From Acidobacteriaceae bacterium (GTDB lineage: Bacteria; Acidobacteriota; Terriglobia; Bryobacterales; Bryobacteraceae), in assembly GCA_019233755.1 (NCBI GenBank), contig JAFAMD010000055.1:107168-171167 (forward strand): 64,000 nt of DNA, read 5' to 3'. The notes under the pieces were generated by a model that was not told where the DNA came from, searched no databases, and saw only the letters and a program-made list of their open reading frames with translations. Below, piece by piece: positions 44,310 to 52,329 of the stretch. How positions within the stretch are numbered: the stretch's first letter is position 1; the number at the start of each line of letters is the position of its first letter. Position numbers and translations under genes: made by a program.

Positions 44310-44956
44310 CGGTGGCAAGTTGCACAATCAGTCAAAGACTGAACGTGGTACTCCTTCACAAGCTGAGGTCCTAGCTGCGCCTGGTTAGCCGGATATTGAT
44401 AGTCGATGTTGAAAACCTCCGACTTCGGCCGGATGAACTTTGCCGGGTCGCGGTGGCAGTTGACGCACCAGTTCATGTTCAGGGTGTTCACTTTGTAAAC
44501 CCACGGCATATCGTTTACCTGCCCGTGGCACGTCGAACACCCGATTCCCTTGTTGATATGAATGCTGTGGTTGAAGTACACGAAATCCGGCAGGTCGTGT
44601 ACCCGCGTCCACGCGATCGATTTGCCGCTCGCCCAACTATCGCGAATCGGTTGCGTCACCGTCGCGCTGTTCCAGATCTGCGAGTGGCACGTCATACAGG
44701 TTTCCGTGGGCGGAAGCCCCGCATAATGGGAGGTCTCTACGCCCGTGTGGCAGTACCGGCAGTCGATCCCGTCGTCTTTTACGTGATGTTTGTGGCTGAA
44801 ATAAATGGGCTGCTCAGGTGCGATGCGAACACCTGTGATCCACGGGCCGCGATCCATGATGTAACCCACCGCCAGCGTGGAACCGGCCAGAAGAACTACC
44901 GCGGCGATTGAAACCTTCGCCAGCGTATTCGAGCTAGGTCGAAAAAGTTGTGCCAT
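44306..44956 (-). CDS. actA: Alternative complex III pentahaem cytochrome c ActA
   Basis: Protein of 216 residues with one N-terminal membrane helix (VSIAAVVLLAGSTLAVGYI) and five haem-c motifs: CRYCH, CMTCH, CSTCH, CVNCH and CATCH. This matches ActA of alternative complex III, a pentahaem subunit that takes electrons from ActB. It is the first gene of the twelve-gene respiratory operon; a -10-like TATAAT lies about 57 bases upstream. Confidence 0.95.
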   Translation of the reverse strand: MAQLFRPSSNTLAKVSIAAVVLLAGSTLAVGYIMDRGPWITGVRIAPEQPIYFSHKHHVKDDGIDCRYCHTGVETSHYAGLPPTETCMTCHSQIWNSATVTQPIRDSWASGKSIAWTRVHDLPDFVYFNHSIHINKGIGCSTCHGQVNDMPWVYKVNTLNMNWCVNCHRDPAKFIRPKSEVFNIDYQYPANQAQLGPQLVKEYHVQSLTDCATCHR

Positions 44957-44970
44957 AAGGGAGCTTTACA

Positions 44971-44983
44971 ACCTGTCACAGGT
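44971..44983. promoter_or_regulatory. Palindrome in the leader of the respiratory operon
   Basis: ACCTGT-C-ACAGGT is a perfect 6-1-6 inverted repeat between the candidate promoter and the actA start. A second short inverted repeat, GGTGC-N6-GCACC, overlaps its right edge (44981-44996). It could be an operator or an RNA hairpin; no known regulator motif was recognised. Confidence 0.35.
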
Positions 44984-45012
44984 GCGTCTGTGCACCGCAC
45001 TACTATCCGGCG

Positions 45013-45018
45013 ATTATA
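45013..45018 (-). promoter_or_regulatory. Candidate -10 box of the act-cox operon
   Basis: On the minus strand the hexamer reads TATAAT, a perfect sigma-70 -10 box, about 57 bases before the actA ATG. The region 16-17 bases upstream is AT-rich but has no good TTGACA match, so the -35 is weak or the promoter is of another class. Confidence 0.45.
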
Positions 45019-45076
45019 GAACGGTCATTTTGAGAAATTTTGCGTTCCCGCGAGAAGTGTTCTTGTGTCACCAGAA

Positions 45077-47882
45077 TTATTTGTGGCTGATTGTATCAAC
45101 GTCCGCTAACGGCACGCAAGAAAAAGTGTTAGCTTCCGTAATGTTTTTGTTGATAGCAGGTTTTTGAGTCTTGAAAATTGCGTGGCCAGAGCACCGGAGA
45201 TGCCGGTTAGTCTCCCGCAGCGCGCTCATCGGGTTGACTCGCGTTGCCCGTATTGCGGGCACGGAACACGCGAGTGCCGCCATCGCGATTGCAATAAAAC
45301 AAGTCGCGCAATTCGCAAGCGGATCAACCACACTGACTCCGTAAATCAGATTGCCGAGCAACCTCGAGAGCGCCAGGCCCGATACCAGGCCCAACGCAAG
45401 CCCGGCCAGCGTGAGCTTCATCCCGGCAGCCAACACGCCGCTCACTACATCTCTCGGATTTGCTCCCAAAGCCATCCGGATGCCGAACTCATGAATGCGC
45501 TGATTCACTGAATACGCGATCACTCCATACGTCCCGATAGCGGCTAATGTCAGCGCCAGCACTGCAAACAGGACCACCAGGAGTAGAGTGAACCGCGGTG
45601 TTGCGTAGGAATCGTCCGCGACGCTATCCATCGATCGCACGTCCGATAGCGCCAGATTCCGGTCCAGGGCCCACACGGCCGAGCGCAAATGATCTGCAAC
45701 TATTTTGGCGTCGGAGTTCGAGCGAACGGCAAGGGAGAGATTGGCTATCGGAAACGGCTCCTGCGCCAGCGGCCACCAGAAAGCCGCTTCCGCTCCCGGG
45801 CTCTTTGGCGTGTCCTTCACGTCGCCAATAATGCCGACAACCGTCAACCAGTCTTTTTCCTTCGGGTGGTCGTCGAACGAAACTCGTCTGCCCAACGCGC
45901 TTCCTTTGGGCCAATAACGGCGTGCCATGGTTTCGTTGATAATCAGCACGCTTTTACCGTCCGCGTTGTCGTGTTCGTCGAAGAAGCGCCCGCGCAGCAG
46001 CGGTATGCCGAGCGCTCGGAAATAGCCCGGCGTAGCCACGTGATACCGGGCATGAAATTCGTCGTGTGCCGGAGGCTTTTCTCCTTCAATCAGGAAACCG
46101 CCCGCGTTCTCGTCGTACCCTGTCCATGGCAAATCCGATCCCGCTCCTGCAAAACGTATTGCCGGCTCGGAACGCAAGTTATCCAGCAGGCTGCGATAAA
46201 ACTGCCGCACCGCTTTCACATCCTTGTAGCTTGCCTGGGGAAGCGCGATGGTGGCGGTCAACACGCGCTCCGGCCGGAATCCCGGATCCGTCCGCAGCAG
46301 GCTTATAAAACTGCGCAGCATCAGGCCGGCGCCAATCAACAGCACGCATGCCAGCGTGACTTCACTCACCACCAGTCCGTTCCTCAGGCGAAGCGTGGCA
46401 CGGCTGCTCGTTGCAGTGCGGCCACCTTCGTGCAGCGACTCACGCAGATCGGTTCGCGATCCATGGAATGCCGGCACAACACCGAAAAAGGATGCCCGTG
46501 CCGAGCGCGATCAGCAGCGTGAACAAAAGCACCTGCACATCGACGTGAATGTCTCCCGTGCGCGGGAAGTCCGCCGGCAGAAGCGCAACCAGCAGCTTAA
46601 CGCCGATGCTCGCCAGCGCCGTACCGAGTGCCGCGCCGATCACCGCGATCAGCACGCTTTCGGTCAACATCTGCCGGATCAATCGTTCACGGCCCGCTCC
46701 CACCGCCGCCCTCACTGCCATTTCACGCTGGCGCGCCGTCGCGCGCGCCAGCAGCAGGTTCGCCGCATTTACGCTCGCGAGTAGCAGGACCAGCGCGACC
46801 GCGCCCAGCAGCACCAGCAGCATCCGTTCGGTGCGTCCCACGATTTCGGATGCAAGCGGGATCGCCAGCACGCGCCAGCCGCTATCGGCGTCCGGATGTT
46901 CCCGCGCAAGTTGCCGCATCGCTGCAGTCAGCTCACTTTGCGCCTGCGTGGCGGTTACGCCTTTCCTCAGCCGCGCCACGCCGTCCAGGTAATGCGACCC
47001 GCGGCTATTCGGATTGCCTTCAAAGGTAAACGGCGTCCACATGTCCACCGTGTCTCCATACGCGAGGGCATGGTATGCGTTCCCGGGATGTTGCACTCCG
47101 GGCGGCATGATGCCGACCACTCTAAACGGCACTGCGTCCAGCGTCACCTTTTGTCCGATCGCATCCCGGCGCCCGCCCAGGCGGCTGCGCCAAACCTTGT
47201 CGCTCACAATCACGACGTGCCCCTTGCCTGGCAATTCGTCGTTCTGATCGAACTCTCGCCCCATCGCCGGGTGCAATCCCAGCACGTGGAAGAACCCCGC
47301 GGTCACCGAGAACCCCGACAGTCTTACCGCTTGTCCCGTTCCCGAGAGCTGCAGATCGTTGCGCGTGTATGCCGCGAACGATTCGAAACTGTGGACGCGC
47401 GCGCGAAAATCGCGGAAATCGTTCGGATTCATCGGGAACTTCGGGTAGTCCTGATTGCTGGTGAACACCCGTACCAACTGGTTAGGGTCCCGATACGGCA
47501 GCGCCTTCAACAAAACGCCATCGATGACACTCACAATCGCGCTCGTCGCGCCGATGCTGAGCGCCAGTGTCAGCACAATCACCGATGAAAAACCGGACTT
47601 TTTGCGAGAATGCGTGCGGCGTAGCGCACGTCCTGTCCGAAGCTATCCACGAGATTCGTTCTTCGCATATCGCGGCATTCTTCCTGAATTTGCGTCCATC
47701 CGCCGAGCCTCAGCAGCCCGGCGTCGCGCGTCCGCGGGCGAAAGACCGCGCGCAAGTCCTTCTTCGATTTCCTGGTCCAGATGGAAACGCAGCTCTTTCT
47801 CCAGTTCCCGCTCCACCTGCTTCCTACGAAGCAGAGACCGGAGCCGCATCTGAAGAACGTCCCGCCAGCGCGACCCTTCCAC
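45077..47882 (-). pseudogene. ADOP-type ABC transporter permease (MacB/FtsX-like), broken by frameshifts
   Basis: Three overlapping frames together spell one permease of the acidobacterial ADOP family (about 800 residues). From ATG 47882 come the N-terminal helices MEGSRWRDVLQMRLRSLL and ELRFHLDQEIEEG. Near 47715 the frame changes to LGGWTQIQEECRD and DVRYAARILAKSPVF. At the A5 run 47588-47592 (T5 in the gene) one base seems missing, and reading continues as IVLTLALSIGATSAI. At the A5 run 46485-46489 one base seems extra: GILF continues properly only as GVVPAFHGSRTDL. The C-terminus runs about 45 residues beyond the normal end (RVNPMSALR). Either a decayed gene or several homopolymer errors. 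Confidence 0.8.
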
Positions 47883-47892
47883 TTCGTTGTCC

Positions 47893-48222
47893 TTATGCCA
47901 TGCGAATCACGAGGCCGATTGCGTTTGAAAGCCGATCCCATTGCGTGAGCTCTTTCGCTAGCTGGGCCCTTCCTGCCTTCGTCAGCGAATAAAACTTAGC
48001 CTCCCGGCCCGTTTCCGTCACCCGCCATTCGGCCCTGATCCAACCCTGCTGCTCCAGGCGGTGAAGCGCGGGGTAGAGCGCGCCTTGAGTGACCTGCAGG
48101 ACCTCGTCGCTGACTTGCTGTATTCGCTTCGCGATTGCCCAGCCATGCTTCGGCTCAACCGAGATGGTTTTCAGAATCAGCAGATCCAGCGTGCCCTGAA
48201 TCAAATCGGAAGGCCGGCTCAC
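47893..48222 (-). CDS. PadR family transcriptional regulator
   Basis: Winged-helix protein of 109 residues: LIQGTLDLLILKTIS, GWAIAKRIQ, VTQGALYPALHRLEQQGWI and a C-terminal dimer helix. The GALYPALHRLE recognition region is typical of PadR. GTG start with GGAG seven bases upstream. In Acidobacteriota this small PadR type almost always precedes an ADOP permease gene, as here (10 bases before the broken permease), and probably represses the pair. Confidence 0.93.
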   Translation of the reverse strand: MSRPSDLIQGTLDLLILKTISVEPKHGWAIAKRIQQVSDEVLQVTQGALYPALHRLEQQGWIRAEWRVTETGREAKFYSLTKAGRAQLAKELTQWDRLSNAIGLVIRMA

Positions 48223-48237
48223 AGCCGCACTCCGATA

Positions 48238-48268
48238 CCTAAATAATTGACAATCATGACGCCTAAAT
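48238..48268 (-). promoter_or_regulatory. Direct repeats upstream of padR, possible operator
   Basis: The minus strand has two copies of ATTTAGG (plus-strand CCTAAAT at 48238-48244 and 48262-48268), 24 bases apart start to start, just upstream of the padR start in an AT-rich stretch. This could be the promoter/operator of the padR-permease pair. Confidence 0.3.
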
Positions 48269-48343
48269 TACTTACATATGCCGGATGAGGGTATCGCGTC
48301 AAGAGAAAAGTCACGAGCCGTCCTCGGTTATGTGGCTTTCTGG

Positions 48344-49537
48344 CTAAGCCGTTTTCGCGGTGTTCACGGAAGCGGAGTGGATCATGTCCGTCATCCTGCG
48401 ATGCCAGTCCACATCCCGCCACATGCCCGCGAATTGTGGCCCATTGAAATTACTGGTCGCCATGGCGACCCAACGGCCCGTCGCTGCGGCAGTGCGGACA
48501 CCCAACTCACATAACTGTTTGAGCCAATCCCATTCGAGTAATGGCCAGTCTTTATAGTCGACCAGGCTCCAGCATTCCGTAGTAATTAACGGCTTGCCGG
48601 AAGTGCGCGACCATTCAGCGCACATCTCGATACGCTCCATCAGTTGGCCGTCCCAGTACTCGCGCCTCTGCATGTAAATACGCTTGGCATTGTTCACCAG
48701 GTTGTTGTAACCTGCCGGATCGAACCGCTCGTAATGGTAGCCAACCTCGTCGTAGTACCCCGCCGCCTGGGCCATCCAAATATGCGGTTCCATGAAGTCA
48801 AGCATTCTTACGTCCTGCTGCTTCCAACTTTTGTACTCACTCGTTTGCGAGAAGGTGGAGTCGAGATTCGGATACGCGCTGCGTACCACCTGAATGGCGC
48901 GGCGCATCCAGTCGGTGTTTTGGGCCGAAGTTCGCTTGAACCCTTGCGGCAGGAACGGGGCCCATACGTCAAGCGGCCACTCATTGCACAGATCAACGTA
49001 CAGGATGTATGGCAGCAGGTCATCGTGAGCGATGGAGTCAAGCGTCACCTTCCAAAGTCGGCCGTGATCTTCAGGAGTGTGAATGCGCATCAGTGTTTGA
49101 TCAGGATCATGCCTGAACCAGGTAGATAAGCCGACGCGCAGGTTGCGGTCCGCACATTTGCGGATGAACTGATTGAGAGCCGGCTGCACCTGGACTATGT
49201 TTTTTGCAGGACTTCCCCAGTCTTGAGTGCTCCAGCACGGGATAAGCTCCCAGGCTGCGTTCGGATTCGCTGCGATGAAGTGCGGATAGGCGTCAATGCG
49301 AACAGCGTCATAGCCGCGCAGAACAAGTCCATCCAGCGCGACGTCCCAGTCCTCGTAGCCTGCCCCCGGCCAGCGCCGCTCGAGCCACGAAAAATCCCAC
49401 ATGGTGATGGCAAGCGGACGCTGGATCTTCTGCAATCGCGCGTCCCGGCTTAGCGCAGGAGATGCTTGGCCCGAGGGTTTGATAGCAGCGCCCGCCAGAC
49501 CCGCGACAGAGCCGGCCAAAAACGACCTTCGATCCAT
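48344..49537 (-). CDS. Tat-exported cellulase-like glycoside hydrolase (GH5-like, clan A)
   Basis: Protein of 397 residues with a Tat leader (DRRSFLAGSVAGLAGAA) and a TIM-barrel of the cellulase-like sugar-binding family. The acid/base Glu is probably Glu186 in DLCNEWP and the nucleophile Glu321 in LITTECWS, the spacing expected for clan A enzymes. Other barrel strands are ITMWDFSWLERRW and VRIDAYPHFI. It probably cleaves a beta-linked glycan in the periplasm or outside; the substrate is unknown. It stands alone with 120 bases before padR downstream. Confidence 0.8.
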   Translation of the reverse strand: MDRRSFLAGSVAGLAGAAIKPSGQASPALSRDARLQKIQRPLAITMWDFSWLERRWPGAGYEDWDVALDGLVLRGYDAVRIDAYPHFIAANPNAAWELIPCWSTQDWGSPAKNIVQVQPALNQFIRKCADRNLRVGLSTWFRHDPDQTLMRIHTPEDHGRLWKVTLDSIAHDDLLPYILYVDLCNEWPLDVWAPFLPQGFKRTSAQNTDWMRRAIQVVRSAYPNLDSTFSQTSEYKSWKQQDVRMLDFMEPHIWMAQAAGYYDEVGYHYERFDPAGYNNLVNNAKRIYMQRREYWDGQLMERIEMCAEWSRTSGKPLITTECWSLVDYKDWPLLEWDWLKQLCELGVRTAAATGRWVAMATSNFNGPQFAGMWRDVDWHRRMTDMIHSASVNTAKTA

Positions 49538-49602
49538 GCAGGCGTTCTATCACACACGGACAGGTCAGTCCGTGCACTGGTAGCCGCAAGGCTGCAACCA
49601 AG

Positions 49603-49720
49603 CGTGCTAGCATGACAACGCCCCGAAAGGAATGCTAATGCATCCCACGCGCTCGAACGGCAAGATCTGTTACATCGAGGTCCCGCCAACGATATTGCGC
49701 GCTCGGCCGATTTTCTACAA
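49603..49720 (+). pseudogene. Truncated duplicate of a VOC-family gene (5' fragment)
   Basis: About 118 bases match the region from 51913 to 52030, covering the leader, the ribosome-binding sequence and the first 27 codons of the intact VOC gene, with four substitutions and two single-base indels (a C lost near 49683, a T gained near 49711). The indels shift and then restore the frame. After TTCTACAA all similarity stops and an unrelated minus-strand DUF1330 gene begins nearby. No functional product is expected. Confidence 0.8.
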
Positions 49721-49750
49721 GATCAACGACAGCATCCCCCTGAATTGTGG

Positions 49751-50050
49751 TTACGCAGAAGGAACCACCCCTTCGACGAATATGAGCCGCCGCTCCAGCG
49801 CCTTTCCGCGCAGTTTTAGCGCTTCGGCGTATGAACTGGATCCGTACCACTCTTGTGCCCGCTGCATCGAGCGGAACTCGACTATGACGATACTCCGGCC
49901 TGTCGGAGGTCCCTCCACTACCTGCACCTTGGCGCCACGCGCAAGGTAGCGCCCGCCATACTCGGCGATTGATGCCGCGGCGAGGCGTCGGTAATGGTCA
50001 GCGATTTCCTCGTCAAGAATTTCTACTTCGGAAATGACGAACGCAGCCAA
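49751..50050 (-). CDS. DUF1330 family protein
   Basis: Protein of 99 residues with the ferredoxin-like DUF1330 fold: AAFVISEVEILDEEIADHYRRLAAASIAEYGGRYLARG..., then IVIVEFRSMQRAQEWYGSSSYAEALKLR, both hallmarks. TTG start is set by the conserved first residues; GGGA lies upstream. Such dimeric proteins are of unknown function. It lies between the truncated VOC fragment and the ankyrin gene. Confidence 0.85.
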   Translation of the reverse strand: MAAFVISEVEILDEEIADHYRRLAAASIAEYGGRYLARGAKVQVVEGPPTGRSIVIVEFRSMQRAQEWYGSSSYAEALKLRGKALERRLIFVEGVVPSA

Positions 50051-50154
50051 CGCATTTTCCCAAACCAGTTTACGTAAGCTTCACTGTCGCATGCTCTGCC
50101 CATTGCTCTGCCACTCAGTACGACTAGCCCCACTAGCCCTAGCGCGACCCCTAG

Positions 50155-50454
50155 TCAGATCTACAATCACCTCGTGTCCAAGGGCGCCCGTCCAGTTCTG
50201 ACTGTGGTCAGTTCACTGATGCTCTCAGACTCGCACTGGCTGGTGCACAACAGAGTGACACACCGATTGCAATAGACGAGGCCGAATGTTCCGAGCATCA
50301 GATTAGCCCGCGCGGGGTTATTCGTGCGGGCATTTCGCCTCAATTCGGTCAGCAAATACGACTGCATGTCGTTGTAAACACCCATGGCGACGTCGAAGCA
50401 GCCCATGCCTTTGAGGGTTTCCCTGAACTCCACGCGGAGGCCGAAGCGCTGGAA
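50155..50454 (+). other. Open coding region upstream of the ankyrin gene, TonB-like, without a start codon
   Basis: The ankyrin gene frame is open back to a TAG at 50152 but contains no ATG, GTG or TTG before 50455. Its translation looks real: after LALAGAQQ (like a signal-peptide end) come IRLHVVVNTHGDVEAAHAF and then ALEMKRHFRPFERAGQAV, which is the pattern of a TonB C-terminal-like domain in Acidobacteriota. The N-terminal signal peptide is missing in this frame, so a frameshift in the first codons or an unusual start is likely. Confidence 0.6.
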
Positions 50455-51834
50455 ATGAAGCGACACTTCAGACCGTTTGAACGTGCCGGTCAAGCGGTGC
50501 GCGCGACCTTCACGGACATCGTGCTTATCTATCCTCCGGAAGAATGGGTTACTCCGCGTGTTTCCTTCCCGGACATAGAAAATTGGAACAGCTTGCGGAT
50601 CAGACTTGAGCGGCTGGCGTGTTACGGACCTTGTCCGGTTTACTCTGTCGAGGTACATGGCGACGGCGAAGTTTTCTACGAGGGAACGTCTGGGATCATC
50701 CTCATAACCGGACACCATCAAGACCGCATTTCACATGACGCGGTCGCGCGCCTGGTAGCGAGTTTTCGGGAAGCTGATTACTTCTCCCTTAAGGACAAAT
50801 ACGCGACACTCGACACCGATCTGCCGACTTTTGTCACCTACATCGAATTCGATGGGCACAAAAAGAGAGTTATCGATTATGGCGGCTATGGTGTTGGCAT
50901 GCCGGCGGCCGCTGCGCACCTGGAAAAACTTGTCGACGAAGTCGCGGGGACCGACAAATGGCTCAAGGGCACAAGCGACACCGTCCCCTCCTTGCTCCGC
51001 GAACACTGGAACTTTAAAGCAAACACTTCCGATAACGACAAGCTTTTTGCTGTTGCCGTTAGGCGGCCTGACTTTCTCAAGCTTTATCTCGAGCATGGCT
51101 TTCCTCCTCTCAAATCGCCTGATCCAGCGGAGAGTCCGCTCGTGAGTGCTTCGTATTATGGAAGCCCTGCCCTGCTAAATCGTCTGATGCACAACCGCCA
51201 GGGCTTGCCTGCAACTCTCTTGACGATGGCGCTGTCGGCCGCAGCAACTGCAGGCGATGTCCCAACTATGCGCTTCCTCATCGCGCATGGGGCCAACCCC
51301 AATACTCCGGTCTCGGATGGCGACCACGACATCCCGCCTCCTCTGATCAGCGCGGTCCTTTCGGGTAGAGCCGCTGCAGTCGAGGAGTTGCTGAAGTTCC
51401 ACCCCGATGTGAACGTTCCGGACAAGGGTGGCGAAGACGCTATAACCGTTCTGTTGACCAGGACGTTAGATCAATCCCAAGACGTTCAGATCCTCCGCTT
51501 GCTCATCAAAGCAGGCGCCAATGTAAACGCTCGTGACCCCCTGTATGGGCAAACACCCGTGTTCGCGGCCTCCGACGTTCCAAATTCAGTTGAGATTCTG
51601 CAGTTACTCGCGAAGGCCGGCGCTGACTTGAACGCTCGCGACGAGTTTGATCGCACACCCTTGATGGTCTGCTTTGACATCGATTATGCAAGAGCTCTCA
51701 TTGGACTCGGCGCAGATGTATTCGCGCGCGATAATCGGGGCCAAACAGCAGCTCAGGCCGCGAGGGAAATGGGCGATAAGGAACTCGCCGCAATGCTGGA
51801 AAGCACTATGGCGACCAAACCAGCGCACAACTAA
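50455..51834 (+). CDS. DUF6438/ankyrin-repeat protein with partial TonB-like N-terminus
   Basis: From ATG 50455 the protein has 459 residues: the tail of a TonB-like domain (KRHFRPFERAGQAVRATFTD then LIYPPEEW), a DUF6438 domain (LERLACYGPCPVYSVEVHGDGEVFYEG up to about residue 165), and five or six ankyrin repeats from about 205 to the end, for example MRFLIAHGANPNTP, LRLLIKAGANVNARD and LQLLAKAGADLNARD. It probably binds other proteins in the periplasm or at the surface. The ATG at 50455 lies inside the TonB-like domain, so the true start is upstream and the N-terminal signal appears damaged. Confidence 0.75.
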   Translation: MKRHFRPFERAGQAVRATFTDIVLIYPPEEWVTPRVSFPDIENWNSLRIRLERLACYGPCPVYSVEVHGDGEVFYEGTSGIILITGHHQDRISHDAVARLVASFREADYFSLKDKYATLDTDLPTFVTYIEFDGHKKRVIDYGGYGVGMPAAAAHLEKLVDEVAGTDKWLKGTSDTVPSLLREHWNFKANTSDNDKLFAVAVRRPDFLKLYLEHGFPPLKSPDPAESPLVSASYYGSPALLNRLMHNRQGLPATLLTMALSAAATAGDVPTMRFLIAHGANPNTPVSDGDHDIPPPLISAVLSGRAAAVEELLKFHPDVNVPDKGGEDAITVLLTRTLDQSQDVQILRLLIKAGANVNARDPLYGQTPVFAASDVPNSVEILQLLAKAGADLNARDEFDRTPLMVCFDIDYARALIGLGADVFARDNRGQTAAQAAREMGDKELAAMLESTMATKPAHN

Positions 51835-51912
51835 GCACGTTCCGGAAGAGCTACATTTGGCACCGGCTTTGCCACACAGTTGCGGCCTTAACTGATGCCC
51901 AAAGGGAGAGGC

Positions 51913-52030
51913 CGTGCTAGCATGACAACGCCCCGAAAGGAGTGCTAATGCATCCCACACGCACGAACGGCAAGATCTGTTACATCGAGCTCCCCGCCAA
52001 CGATATTGCGCGCTCGGCCGATTTCTACAA
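51913..52030 (+). repeat. Direct repeat, intact copy (matches 49603-49720)
   Basis: This segment of about 118 bases, which includes the ribosome-binding sequence and N-terminal codons of the VOC gene, is about 95 percent identical to 49603-49720. The two direct copies bracket the DUF1330 and ankyrin genes, a 2.3-kb segment. Confidence 0.8.
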
Positions 52031-52313
52031 ACGGGTTTTCGGCTGGCAAACCCGGCAGCGTGGTGATGGCAGCACTGCATTTGACGACACCACTGGCCAG
52101 GTAAGCGGTACCTGGGTACGCGGGCGCCCGCCCGCCTCGGCACCCGGCCTTCTCGTTTACATCATGGTCGACAGCGTGGCCGCAACCCTCGAAACGGTCG
52201 TTGCCAACGGAGGTGAAATCGTGCAGCCTATCGGCGCCGACGCGCCCGAAATTACTGCCAGATTTCGCGATCCTGGAGGAAACGTGATCGGCCTGTATCA
52301 GGAGCCCGCCTGA
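51948..52313 (+). CDS. VOC (glyoxalase/bleomycin-resistance) family protein
   Basis: Protein of 121 residues with the VOC fold: GKICYIELPANDIARSADFYKRVFGWQT, FDDTTGQVSGTWV, LLVYIMVDSVAATLETVVANGGEIV and ARFRDPGGNVIGLYQE, with the metal-site His/Glu only partly kept (Glu in CYIELP and Glu in YQE). ATG 51948 is preferred because AAAGGAG lies five bases upstream; GTG 51942 is inside that sequence. Function unknown; many such proteins bind small molecules. Confidence 0.88.
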   Translation: MHPTRTNGKICYIELPANDIARSADFYKRVFGWQTRQRGDGSTAFDDTTGQVSGTWVRGRPPASAPGLLVYIMVDSVAATLETVVANGGEIVQPIGADAPEITARFRDPGGNVIGLYQEPA

Positions 52314-52329
52314 GCGAACGCGCCTCACT

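Noticed and set aside
50167..50721. Minus-strand open frame of 184 codons over the start of the ankyrin gene
   Set aside because: The plus strand here encodes clear TonB-like and DUF6438 residues; the minus-strand product has low-complexity, Arg/Ser-rich content and no recognisable domain.
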